From assembly GCA_950295325.1 (NCBI GenBank), contig OX485803.1, forward strand, positions 9,732,001 through 9,796,000: a stretch of 64,000 nucleotides of DNA, written 5' to 3'. The translations under genes were made by a program, and so were the position numbers. This stretch comes from Polytrichum commune. Taxonomy: Eukaryota > Streptophyta > Polytrichopsida > Polytrichales > Polytrichaceae. Positions 53,491 to 64,000 of the stretch are shown piece by piece; the first letter of the stretch is position 1; each line of letters begins with the position of its first letter. Under the pieces are notes generated by a model that was given only the letters and a program-made list of their open reading frames with translations, was not told the origin of the DNA and searched no databases.

Positions 53491-56400
53491 ATGGTACGCC
53501 ACGCATGCATCGCCTTCTCCTCTCTCTTTCGACCCTCTTCTCGTGAATTTTGGTGCCAGGATGCTCCCAAGACCGTCAGGTTTCGAGCTCTCACGAAATC
53601 GCAGTAGACAGGGCCAGGTTTCAGTGACGAGATTTGTCTGCTAGCCACTTGCATAATTGCTGTTCCTGTGGTACCTATGGTGATGTTGACGTTGCGAACG
53701 ATATGGCTACGTGTTCTTTCCCGGAGAGTTTTATGTGGGCATGGCAATGGCTAAGGGTTTCTCGATGAAACCCTAATTGGTATTTGCTAAGGTCACGATG
53801 TTCTTTGTCTCTGGGCATGTGATTGGTCTTCGTGTTTGCAAACCTGGCTGGGAATCGATTGCGCATGTGGTATTGGGCAATCCATCCTTGAGTAATGAGA
53901 AGTCAATTCTTATGGTGAAAACCGGATAGTGCTCGGATGGGTGACTTTCTTAGCGCTTGAGTTTCGGTGCACCCTACCATCTATAGTCTACCAATTCATT
54001 GAGGTGTCCAGATGAATTGGATATTTTCCAGTCAACCATTTGGGAACCTAAGGGCTTTCTCTCGGGTGAGATTATGTGTGGGCCGGCCGACTTGTCCGAG
54101 CCCATCTACTTATCCAAAGAAGAAGGCAGTAGTCTTGTTCAGTTCAATAGATCATCTCGTCTGAGGGTGCTTACCTAAGGCAGTAGTTTACTGGTCCTCT
54201 ACTTCCCTTAGTGATGCCCGTGTCTTCGGGATTACATATAGACTTAGACCATTTCAATGATGAAGTCTCAAACCATAATTTTCGCTGGTGGCAACATTGA
54301 ATACCGTACCATCTATGGTCCACCCATTCATTCAATCATAGTGAGGTATCCAGGAAAATATTGCCTTCTTGTGGGTTGCCAGCTTGTTCCCATTCACCTT
54401 GTCCCCATTCACTTTTGAAAGAAGGCAGTAATCTTGTTCAATAGGCTCATTCAAGGTGTTTAACTTCGAAAGAAGGCAGTAGTCTTGCCAGCCCTCTACT
54501 TCTCGTGATGCCCGTTTTGTCCATTTTCTCCAGAATTACATGTAGACTTGGACCAACTCAATGATGAAGCAACACCATAATTCACGCTGGTGGCATCAAC
54601 ATTGGAGTCATCTCTTCTCTTCTTGCTGGCTCATACTGGCCATCCACCGGTCTTTTAGGGCAAGGAGTTGATTGAGTTGGAAGTAGAGGGTATGTGTAAC
54701 AGAATACTGTGGCATGGTTACCATTAGCTCTAGGAATTCTAAGTAGGCCTGAAGTTGGAATGAATGACAGGAATTTCTAACAATGGTGATGTGCATTGGT
54801 CCTTTGGTGCACAGTGTCAATACATGCATAATCTGATTAGGTCAAGAGACAGCTCTTTTCTGGTGCGATAAGTGCAGGATGGTCGTAGGCATCCTGCATA
54901 TGAAAATTTGTTGTCTTGGTGGGTAAGAATTTGCATTTGAGGTTCTTTGACGATTTTTGTTGATGAAGACTTCCATCGTAAAGAGGATTGTTACTTTTGT
55001 GTGTGCAGTTTTACGGAGGTTATGGGGTGCCGTATCCTTCGACACCCTTCGAGCAGAACTATCGGTGCTACTCAGCTTCCTTCATTGATAAGGTTAACTT
55101 TCTGCTCTTAATTGAAAAACCTTGGCTGGACGAGGGTGGATACCTCGAAAGCAGATGAGGATTAGCGTTGCTGTAAACCCTAGGCATTTACCTCAGCCGC
55201 AAATATCTGAAATTGGTTAGGCTTCTAGATTGTTTCTGTGCGGACTGGGGCTTGAAGGGCTTCTAGTGTTTTGAGTAGTTTTCTACTTTCTGCCTTAACA
55301 TAATAGACGTTTCTCAGGTACATGTTGCACACCTCCTTCCATGCTTGGCTTAGACCATGACATATATTGTCTAGGTGAGTTTTTTGACAGTCTCTCCTGT
55401 TTCTGATGGCTGGGTTTTTTGACAGCCGCATCTGGAAAATGGAGATAAAGGTATGTCAGTCAGAGCTCTACTTTCAGCTAGTGTGTTTCATGTCTTGAAA
55501 TGTGGGGAAGATACCAAAATCAACAGATGTTTAGGTTGTGCTCCATTAGGGGTTGGAGAGATCATTTGAGCAGCAGTATTACCTAGTCCTAAAAATCTAC
55601 CTTGATGGTGGAGAACAATGTAATTGAATTGACGTGTCACTTGTCAGAAGTTGAACTATTCAAGGTGGTCCTGACGTGCATTTTCTCTTCCTTGTGTGAT
55701 GCTGGATTGTCTTTCAGTGGTGATGCCTCCATCAGCCCTTGACCGCTTAGGTTCTTCTCTGGAACCCTCCTTGCATTGTTTTGTTTCCTGGCAGTAGCCT
55801 TTGGGGCATGTTCATGCAGCTAGGATATTCAGTGTCTCAAGTTGGCATACTATCGTTTTATAAGAACAGATCCTCAGCAACCTGGACAATATGTTTGTAA
55901 ATGGTCAGGTGATTGGAATGTATCCATCTAGTTGTGTCAGGAAATTATCTAGAGAGGTTTGGAACAGAGCAGGTATTACCGGACTGCCTATATGAGATTT
56001 ATGTTGGTCTGATTTGTCTTGATCTTAAACCCATGAATAGCTGGGGCAATGATTGTAGGTTAAACAGGACCAAGAGTTTTTGGGGAGCTTATGTTGTAGG
56101 ATTTGCATTTAACAAGCATTGTTATCATTTTGATTTGGCAGCATCTTTGCGTATTGACTACCCTATGCTGTTTGAGGTTCACAATCCAACAACCTCTCGG
56201 ACTAGTCATTGTGGAGTCCTGGAGTTTGTTGCAGAAGAGGGGATGATCTACATGCCTTACTGGGTATTTATCTCTCTTCTTTTACAATATTATTGTGCTG
56301 TGTTTGTCTGTCCTGTAAGAGTCCTTTGGTGGATTTTCAAGAACTATTTGAGGGGCCTATCTATGGTACGTTGTCTAGAGCTAATATCAGCTTGTGTGAA

Positions 56401-58228
56401 ATGCTTTTCAGATGATGCAGAATATGCTGCTCCAAGAGGGTGATATTATCAGAGTAAAAAGTGCCACTCTGCCTAAAGGCACCTTTGTGAAACTTCAACC
56501 TCACACTCAAGATTTCCTGGACATCTCCAACCCAAAGGCTGTGTAGGTGTGCATAAACCTGTAACTTTTCTTGTTTTGTTGCATAATGGATGTTTTTCTA
56601 ATTACCAGTGTTCCATCCGAAGGTGGCTGAACTGTTGTGGTGGTTTCTCTCTCACAAACTTGTTCTGCTGTTGTCCTTCTGCTCTGATTGCATCTCCTAG
56701 CAAAAAATCATATATTATCATCTTGTCTTGATGTTCAGGTTGGAGACAACTCTGCGAAACTTCTCTTGTCTCACAGTTGGTGACAATATCATGGTTGCGT
56801 ACAACAACAAAAAGTACTACATTGATATTATCGAATCAAAGCCTGCTAATGCAATCTCTATTATTGAAACTGATTGTGAGGTTGACTTTGCACCCCCGCT
56901 TGACTACAAAGAGCCCGAACGAGTCACCCCACCCCCTGTGCCTACAGCTCCTCAAGTGTCATCACAAGGTTTGTGAATCAAATGAGGTGCAAGTATAGTG
57001 TGAGTTTAGTAAATGTTTCTCTCTGGATGTTTTTACTATTGAAAGGTTGAGCATATCAGAGGCACTTTCATATGTGGATTTGTTTGTCTCGTGTTCCAAT
57101 TTTAGTAGGTAATTGTTACAGGCAACATAAAGTGCTGAGGTAATTTGCACTCATGACCTTGGAGGACCTCTATATTCAGGCTTTGGTTTTCAGCCCTTGT
57201 CATGTTTCTCAGTTGAATTCCTTGTTTCTCCTTGATTGTTTTCCAGCCGCTGCTGTAGCAGAACCTGAGGAGCCAAAATTCAATCCTTTCATGGGTACTG
57301 GAAGGCGTCTGGATGGGAAGCCTGGCAAACACTCCATTGGTCCAGTACCTAGTGCCACAACTTCTGCACCTGTATCAACAGCTACCACTAGTGCACAGAG
57401 GCCCACAGGAACACCACCAGCGTCATCCCAAAGACCTTCAGGGAAGCTTGTGTTTGGTGGAAGTAGCAGTAATGGGCAAGCGGCACCTAGCAAGGTGAGC
57501 TCAGTTGGTAAATGGGTGTCATCTGCCTCATAGAGGTCAATTATTACTGTTTGGGCAGAATTTAACCTCTTCCAAGCATGTAGAGGGACCTTTTTTTGAA
57601 GAGTTGGTCTTGTATGATTCCATTAGTTGTTTTACATACAAAATCAATAATTTCTTTCCACTTGTGGTGCATGCTCAGAGGTACTATTGTGAAAGTGATT
57701 GAAGAGAAACCTATTTCTGTTCACTGAGGGCCAAACTCATTTTAGCACCTCAGTGTTTAGGGCCCTCAATGAGTTTGGCTAATTAGCTTGATCCTCAATT
57801 GATTGTAATAGAATGCTCTTTGTGCAAAGCATATACCAAAAGCTTACCGAAGATGGAAGGTTTTGTCTGTAAAACAGCCAACTCCCGACCAAACGCTCGT
57901 TGAGTTAAAGGAATACTTTATTATCATTGGGATTCAAAATTGGGGTGCCAGAGCAGGTCATCCACATGCAATGTGTTCCTAGAGTGCTCTCTGTGAAGAT
58001 CAGAAGAAGTTCAACCATCTTCTAATTGCTCCATTTCTCCCTCTTTCTGTTCAACACTTGCTTGTTGACAAGCTAAGTATGAGCAACCGATATTTTCTGT
58101 TCTCACGAGGCTTGATTTCCAATCTGCAGGTTCCCGCTGTGAAGGAGGAGGTAAAGGAGGAGGAAAAGAAAAGTGAAGGACCCAAGTTTACAGCTTTCAC
58201 TGGCAAAAAGTATTCATTGAGGGACTGA
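53491..58228 (+). CDS. UFD1: Ubiquitin fusion degradation protein 1 (UFD1), 9 exons
   Basis: Exons 53491-53493 (ATG only), 55009-55092, 55426-55450, 55718-55750, 56142-56263, 56412-56542, 56739-56968, 57247-57494 and 58130-58228 join to 324 aa. UFD1 partners NPL4 and the AAA ATPase Cdc48/p97 to extract ubiquitinated proteins for proteasomal degradation. The N-terminal double-psi barrel region (about 10-185) carries family blocks: [87 protein letters not shown] and [21 protein letters not shown] p97-binding SHP-type motif [10 protein letters not shown] lies at 224-233, and the C-terminus [10 protein letters not shown] is typical. Exons 3 and 4 are micro-exons of 25 and 33 nt. The start is inferred: the frame of exon 2 is open upstream with no ATG, whereas CCACCATG at 53491 directly abuts a GT donor and gives Met-Phe-Tyr-Gly, like the known N-terminus. 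Intron 1 carries 5S-derived repeats. Confidence 0.95.
53860..54625 (+). mobile_element. 5S-rRNA-derived retroelement, tandem pair in UFD1 intron 1
   Basis: Copy 1 (about 53920-54298) opens with a decayed 5S 3' half: TAGTGCTCGGATGGGTGAC at about 53928, ending GGTGCACCCTACCATCTA. It then has the body blocks GGCAGTAGTCTTG, GTGATGCCCG, GGATTACATA and TTAGACCATTTCAATGATGA. Copy 2 (about 54300-54625) begins at TACCATCTATGGTCCACCC without the 5S part and repeats the body, with GGCAGTAATCTTG, GATGCCCG, GAATTACATGTAGAC, CAACTCAATGATGAAGC and GCTGGTGGCATCAACATTGG. The copies differ by point changes and small gaps. The same body, in opposite orientation to its host gene, lies in MAPK intron 1. Confidence 0.7.
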
Positions 58229-59314
58229 GGTAGTAGCTGTTTTAGAGCGACTGATCCTGTGGTATCGAAGTGTGAAATAATAGATGGAGTTTGTAGCGCC
58301 TTTCATAGCATTCAAGTAAGGTTATCCAGCTACCCTAACATATGCATCAGTTGACCCACTTGGCATATATGGACTCATAACTTGCGCCTAACTGTAGTCT
58401 CGTATATTTCATGTTCACCCCTGAATTCGGTTCTTGAAGCACCTGAATTCGGGTGAACTGAGCCCTTTGTTTATAGATGCGTTTGAAAGGAGTACATATG
58501 TGGTGGTGCTTTATTCTCACTGATGCTGTAAACGATCTGCTAGAGTACAAGAACTGTGACAGGTATCCAGCATTATATTTTGCTCTATTTTTGAAGTGGC
58601 TTTGTTTCAAATTTTACTGAATTGAAGCTGCACCCCGCTGGAAATGAATTTACATATACCATGTGCTGCTGTGAGGTCGGTCTTCCTGTGCGCGCACGCA
58701 GAATTGTGTGTTCAATCCAACAGTTTAGACGAGTCCACAAGTGGCTACATTTGTTCTCATGATTTTCATTAGAGCCCATGATTTTGATTGTGGATGTTTC
58801 TTTCTGTTGCATGTAAGGCGCTCAATAGTGTGAGTAAATGGTTGTACTGAGCACAAATGCTGTGAGTGTTCTTAGGTTATGACGTGCAGGAGCATGCAAG
58901 TCTTCTTTTGTTTAAGTGGCTCTCTTTGCAATAGATGTGTTAAGATTAGGGTAGGAGCACTATCCACTGAAAGTATTTGCACTATTCACTGACAAGCTTG
59001 TGTTTGCATTCAATTGAAGCATGCACTACTTTTTTTTGAAATGAGAATGTATTCATGAATTCAGTATCACTTTGTAAAAAAATCTGTCCTCACTGATTTT
59101 GGGACTTGGCAAAATCGCCCATGTTTTGGGCAATAGTACCACATACACTTATTGGAATAATTAGTGTATCTTCAACTTTCCTTATGGTCACTATCCTCAG
59201 TTCTTCATCCACTATTTGGTGCAATTGCTCTTAAAACTCTATCTCCCATCTCGTTCTTGCACCAAATTTAAATTCATGATCCATGTTCCAATCACTAGAA
59301 CCTAGCCAAGACTA
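58229..59314. other. UFD1 3' flank
   Basis: Probably holds the UFD1 3' untranslated region, then repeat DNA. A fragment at about 59038-59166 ends in TTGGAATAATTAGTG followed by TA and belongs to the family seen at 59315-59743 and 29956. No gene recognised. Confidence 0.4.
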
Positions 59315-59743
59315 CACTGGTTATCCCAATTAGGGAGGGTGGTACTAATTCCCAAAGCATGCACTATTTAGCCAATTGGCAAAGTCACCAAGAGCTGAAA
59401 TTCTGATCGAGTGACACTAAATTCATGAATACATGTCCATTTACCATAAATTTGAAAAAAATTAAAGTGTGCTCTAAGGTGTTTGTAGTGATAAAAATAA
59501 AAATAAAAATCTACATAGAAACACATGCTTGCCAATGAATAATACCAAGTGCCAATACTTGAGTGAATATTGTCAAGTGACAACACTTTCAGCGAATAGT
59601 GCTGCTATGAATAGTGCCAGGGATGAACAATGATTCCTAGATCTTTTGGTGGTACTAATTTCATAGCGTAGAGAAATTTATTATTACCTTCACTGATTTC
59701 CCACACTCACTGATTAGCCCTCCCTCACTGATTGGGATAATCA
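59315..59743. mobile_element. MITE with TTATCCCAATTAG ends, family W
   Basis: The left end CACTGGTTATCCCAATTAGG after TA is mirrored by CACTGATTGGGATAATCA on the right. The body includes GGTGGTACTAATTCCCAAAG and TAAAGTGTGCTCTAAGGTG, present in inverted orientation at about 29800-29956. Non-coding. Confidence 0.55.
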
Positions 59744-61078
59744 ATTTCGCAACCAAAATATGTTCTTTTAGATTGACAAGCCAGTATTTTTAGATTGGTT
59801 CTGTGCACATCTGTGGCTGAATTGCAGATACTATAGTTTGGTGGAAAGTTGCAACCACAATACGGTCTTCAAGTGATCGAAGCTCTTGAAAAGCCTCGAG
59901 AGATTTTACCACTCACAAGACTTCAAGATCAAGCATTTTGGAGGTGTGGTAGTCAATTTCAAAAGCTAGATCTAGAAAAAAAATTCTTGTAAGAAACACT
60001 TATTTCTGAGCTTGTATACAACTCATACCATTCCTAAAATGGAATATACAAAAGACATCACCATAAACATATCAAAAGAATAAAGCAAAATCCTAATGAA
60101 AATCTGTCAATTCGAAAGTAAGTGTCCCATTTTGGGACGTCTAGGTCACTGAGGGTTAGAGAGAACCTTCTCCATTGCCTTTTTGAATTAGGAAATTAGC
60201 CTTTCTTGACAACATCTTGATTTACTTCTAGTCCCGTATGCTTTCTGGCTTCCTGGACTTTAAAATCAATTTCATTTCGTTTCGTTTCATTGCCTCTGGT
60301 CATTCAAAACACCTGGGCACATAGCTAACATGTAAAGAATGAATATGGGAATTGGCAGAAGCACACTAGGTTTGTAACATAATCTGACGAGAGCTTGAAA
60401 TGTGAAATGAAAACCGAAGAGGTCCAAAGAATGTCCACAGTAATAACGTCAGGAGTTGGAGAGGAGAATAGTCGAGGATGCGAGGATTCCATGAGACCAT
60501 CCCTCTCCTCCAGAAATGCTCAAGCTCATGCCATCATCATTTCACGAATTAATTTCTTCCTCACGAACCTGACTATGGGAAATTCCTAAATTGTGCACAA
60601 AATCTCAAAGAGTTCGAATTTTCCCCTGTATGTAGTTTGGTTGAGCTCCCACTAGGGTCGGCTATTTTTAATTCTGGGTTTTTCTGTAACCTGCCCTGGA
60701 CATCAATTTCCATTCATATTGACAGGCCTCTCTCCCATCCCTAAACTTACTGTTTCAGAAGCGATAAACAATTGTAGATATGTAGCAAATTCCAAATTTA
60801 TCTTACACATGTAGGTGTTGTAAGAGAACCTGCGGTGTTGACTCTTATGAGCAGAGGCTCCATCGAAGCAGCCCAATCACGATGATTCCTTGTGAGCGCA
60901 CACGATCAGAGCAGATTGCAATCGAATCAACAAGATTAGTTGACAAGGAAGATCTGTATAGCAATTGCAGGTTTGCTTACCCTTCAGGTGACGCCAAATG
61001 CATCACTTCCACATCTCCAAGGCGAGCCTCCGCTTGGGATTGGAAGCACAATAATTCCAAGGTCGTGTGCTTCGCACA
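59744..61078. other. Gene-free stretch between UFD1 and ABCB
   Basis: No gene recognised. Around 60225-60300, CTGGACTTTAAAATCAATTT resembles the tail of the LINE remnant at about 20830, hinting at a 3' end fragment of the same family. Confidence 0.35.
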
Positions 61079-61367
61079 TTCGGAGTCCTGCTACAGAAGG
61101 GAGATTAAATATAAATGATTTGTTTGCTGCTCTGGTGCCTGAACTGTCAAATGACAAGGTTGCGCTCACGGCTAATTCCTTCATTCAAAGCATCTGGCTT
61201 CCAAGCCTCCCAAAACTTTCAAGGTCATGAGATTCAGAGATTTGGAGTCCTGCCTCCGGAAGCTGGGAGATCAAATGACTTTTATGCTGCTCTGGTGCCT
61301 GAACTGTCATGTGACAAGATTGCACTCACGGCTAATTCCTTCATTGAAAGCATCTGGCTCCCAAGGT
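61079..61367. repeat. 162-bp tandem duplication downstream of the ABCB gene
   Basis: GGAGTCCTG...GGGAGAT, GCTGCTCTGGTGCCTGAACT, then CACGGCTAATTCCTTCATT and AAAGCATCTGGCT occur twice, with starts at 61079 and 61241. Identity over the shared blocks is high, so the duplication is fairly recent. It ends about 60 bp before the ABCB stop codon (61428-61430), so it may be part of that gene's 3' untranslated region. Confidence 0.75.
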
Positions 61368-61427
61368 CATTTTCAACTCTTCTCTCCAAGACGCTTTGAC
61401 CCAGATTGTGGCGTTTCGATCGATCCC

Positions 61428-64000
61428 TCACGACTGTCGATATTGACGTAAGGTTCGACTGAACTGAGGCTGCATTAAGCGGGCATAGAGCCCACACTTG
61501 TTCATCAACTCATCATGGCTGCCTTGTTCATCAACTTCACCATCGTGTAACATAGCAACAACATCCACACGGCGGAGCATAGCAAGCCGGTGGGCTACTA
61601 CAACAGTGCTCCTGTTGCCCACAATGAGCTGATCGATAGCCTCATTCACCACCTTACTTGACTCTGCTTCAAGTGACGAGGTGGGTTCATCAATAAGTAG
61701 GAGTGGAGCATTCTTCAGAACTGTTCGTGCAATGGCAATTCTCAGCCGCTGTCCGGCTGTCAACTGCATCCCCCGCTCTCCCATGCAAGTGTCGTAGCCA
61801 TGTGGTAGGCTGCAAATGAAATGGTGGGCATTTGCCATCCTGGATGCTTCCTTGATTTCGGCTTCGGTGGCGTTGTGTCGTCCATAAATGATATTGTTGC
61901 GAATTGAAGTTGAGAAGAGGACAGGCTCTTGTGGAACTATTCCAATGTGACTTCGAAGCCATCGTAGGTTGAAGTTTCGGAGGTCATTTCCGTCGAGCAA
62001 TATTCGACCACCTGTGGGTTCATAATATCTTTCCAGCAAAGCAAGAACTGTGCTCTTCCCAGACCCTGTCGTTCCAACTATTGCTACTGTCTGCCCTGCT
62101 TCCAGCTTTAAGCTGAAATTTGTGAGAACGGGTATGTCTGGTCGAGTTGGATACCTGCAGAAGTGATAAATAATATATTGTGAGAATACAGTAGGCTACC
62201 ATCTACCAGCAAGGAACTTGCTACAATTGAAGCTTTCAATCAGAATAAGACGACGACTCTTCTAACTGGAAATAAAACAAATCTAGCTTGGAGAAGCTGT
62301 AGCATGAATATGGAAGGGCCAAATAGCATAGGGTCATCTTTTGAAGTGTTTTTCTTACCTGAATTCTACATGACGAAACTCAATACGACCCGCTGTGAAG
62401 GGAGGCTTTAATCCCTCCTCATCTGTCCCAATCTTTGAGCACCGATCCATGATGCTAAATACTGGTGCTACAGACTTTCGCCGTCTGACAATTACAGGCC
62501 CCAAGCCAAAGCCCTCAACTAATGCAAAAGCTGTGAAGCTGTAAACTAAAAATGCTTTCAGCAAATTAGGAAAACTTGCATCGTGTTGTACTCTGAGATG
62601 CACGGATCCGTAATAGAGGATGAGTGCATTGCAGGCAAAGAGAAAAAATTGAGCGGCACCATAGAGACCACCATATACTTGTCCCCTTATTAAGCTTCCT
62701 CGTAACGGTGTCTTCAGCTCATTATGGTAGAGCTCAAGAATTTTCTTCCCACCCGAGAATGACATCACAGTGTGCATATTTGCGACAGCTTCCTCTAAGA
62801 TTTGCCGGGCGTCCTTGTGGGCATCCCGCACATCTCCTGAAAATCCTGCATTCCACATTTGCTGCCAAAACACCACATAATCACAAACTCAGTATTTCTC
62901 TTCATACAACTAAGTGAAGTAGGGAGTAATTGCTGACCTTGCTTAGCAAATTTATAACATCATTGCCAACTATCACTGTGTCCCACAACCTTGTGTGTAT
63001 TCATCACAAATTTCATATGTTGGGGAAAAATAACTACCTTCAAGAGATAAAGGTATAAGAAACCCAATTCTAAAATGAATCTCACAAAACCTGAGGTACC
63101 ATTTACTTCACTGCATACTTTAAATCTAAAGGAACCTCAAAATAAATAAACCCACGAATGCTGTTCAAGTAATGAAAGGAGAACCTGTGCGATGGATGCA
63201 AATATGAGCAGGGGGAGGGTTGCCAATGCCACAAGACCAAAATGCCACTGTAGGATCAGAGCTAATGCAAGAGCCACCAAGATCGCTGAAATGTCTTGAA
63301 TGAAGACCGACAACCTGTTGCTGAATGTTGCTCTTACATAGGCCGCATCATGTCCAAGTCGCATAGATAGTACCTCAGGTGAGTTTTCTTCCTTGTCGAA
63401 CCAACCCACTTCATTACGTAACATCGCTGTCATGATCCAAAGAGGGTCTTTCAGAGAACAAGCTAATAGAAGAATACAATCAAGAATGATAAAATTGGTC
63501 CTTATTGGGAGTGAATTTCTGGGAACAAATCCTATACTTATTTGTATTACATGTAAGTGGAAGTACAAATTAACTTGTCAGTAGAGGACACATGAACATA
63601 AGTCGTTTAAGTAGGAAATGGATGTTTCAATGACGCAACTTCTTAATATGCATGTATCTCTGCATGAGGTCGTGAGAATTATATCGCATCTGTACATCTA
63701 CAGAAATGATTCACTAAAACACATAATTCTTTGGTCTGATTCACACCTGAGAACATGAGCCGACGAACCCGTTCAGTCATCTTTTCCCCCATGATTCCAA
63801 AATAGAAGTGCTGCAGAAAGTTTGCCAAAATCGTTGCCAAAGCCAAGCCAACAAGTATGGCACACCACTTACTCAGTTGTCTGCGTGCTTCTGTTTGGCT
63901 TGTGTAGTAGTAGACTTCTGCTATTTGAACGAGTAGAAATGCAAAAAGAGGATTAAGCGACCCAAAGAGCATAGCCCCAACACTTCCCAACAAAGCACAA
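61428..64000 (-). CDS. Full-size ABCB transporter (ABCB6/ABCB20-like), C-terminal half, partial
   Basis: Minus-strand exons 63747-64000 (runs off the window), 63185-63426, 62359-62861 and 61428-62154 join in frame through GT-AG introns, with the stop at 61428-61430. They encode the second membrane domain (GSVGAMLFGSLNPLFAFLL, NFLQHFYFGIMGEKMTERV, AMLRNEVGWFDKEENSPE, FSNRLSVFIQDISA) and the second nucleotide-binding domain. The latter has Walker A GTTGSGKST, Q-loop VPQEPVLFS, Walker B LLLIDEP and H-loop VVAHR. The C-terminus RLMQPQFSRTLRQYRQS and the block ANAHHFICSLPHGYDT resemble plant ABCB6/ABCB20. Members of this subfamily are plasma-membrane ATP-driven exporters; several ABCBs move auxin, but the substrate cannot be read here. 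The signature motif is LTAGQ rather than LSGGQ. The first half lies beyond position 64000. Confidence 0.93.

Overview
The window looks like nuclear DNA of a land plant. Four spliced, intron-rich genes sit in AT-rich, transposon-loaded sequence. The predicted proteins read as plant orthologues: a group-B-type MAP kinase with a TEY loop, plant UFD1, an ABCB6/ABCB20-type transporter and an MMTAG2-like protein. I see no bacterial, organellar or viral gene order. A non-seed plant is possible, but the sequence alone does not settle this.

Layout. 1-1803: upstream DNA with no gene recognised. 1804-6857 (+): MMTAG2-like nuclear protein, six exons; intron 1 carries a tandem repeat with tRNA-like Pol III boxes. 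6858-42600: about 36 kb without a recognisable host gene, made of decayed repeats. These include TA-flanked MITEs (TIR starting CACTAAAT or CACTAATT), a hAT-like MITE family with 15-bp TIRs and exact 8-bp target duplications, a PIF/Harbinger-like MITE family with TAA/TTA duplications, the 3' end of one LINE, a fragment with a 2A-like peptide, and a C/A-rich LINE with reverse transcriptase and RNase H remnants split by a 2.9-kb TG...CA insertion. 42609-46329 (+): MAP kinase, six exons. 46330-53490: repeats, with a Harbinger-like MITE just upstream of UFD1. 53491-58228 (+): UFD1, nine exons, the first coding exon being only the ATG. 58229-61427: repeats and a 162-bp duplication. 61428-64000 (-): 3' half of a full-size ABCB transporter that continues beyond the window.

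The four genes are unrelated housekeeping or signalling genes (RNA-associated nuclear protein, MAPK cascade, Cdc48/p97-dependent protein degradation, membrane transport) and do not form a functional cluster.

The most interesting material is in the repeats. A 5S-rRNA-derived retroelement family is present in the first introns of both the MAPK and UFD1 genes. A 2A-like ribosome-skipping peptide lies in a decayed retroelement ORF. Several MITE families can be defined by paired TIRs and target duplications, including one MITE inserted into the end of another. Exon coordinates come from reading frames, GT/AG sites and continuity with known family sequences. No alignment or transcript data were available.
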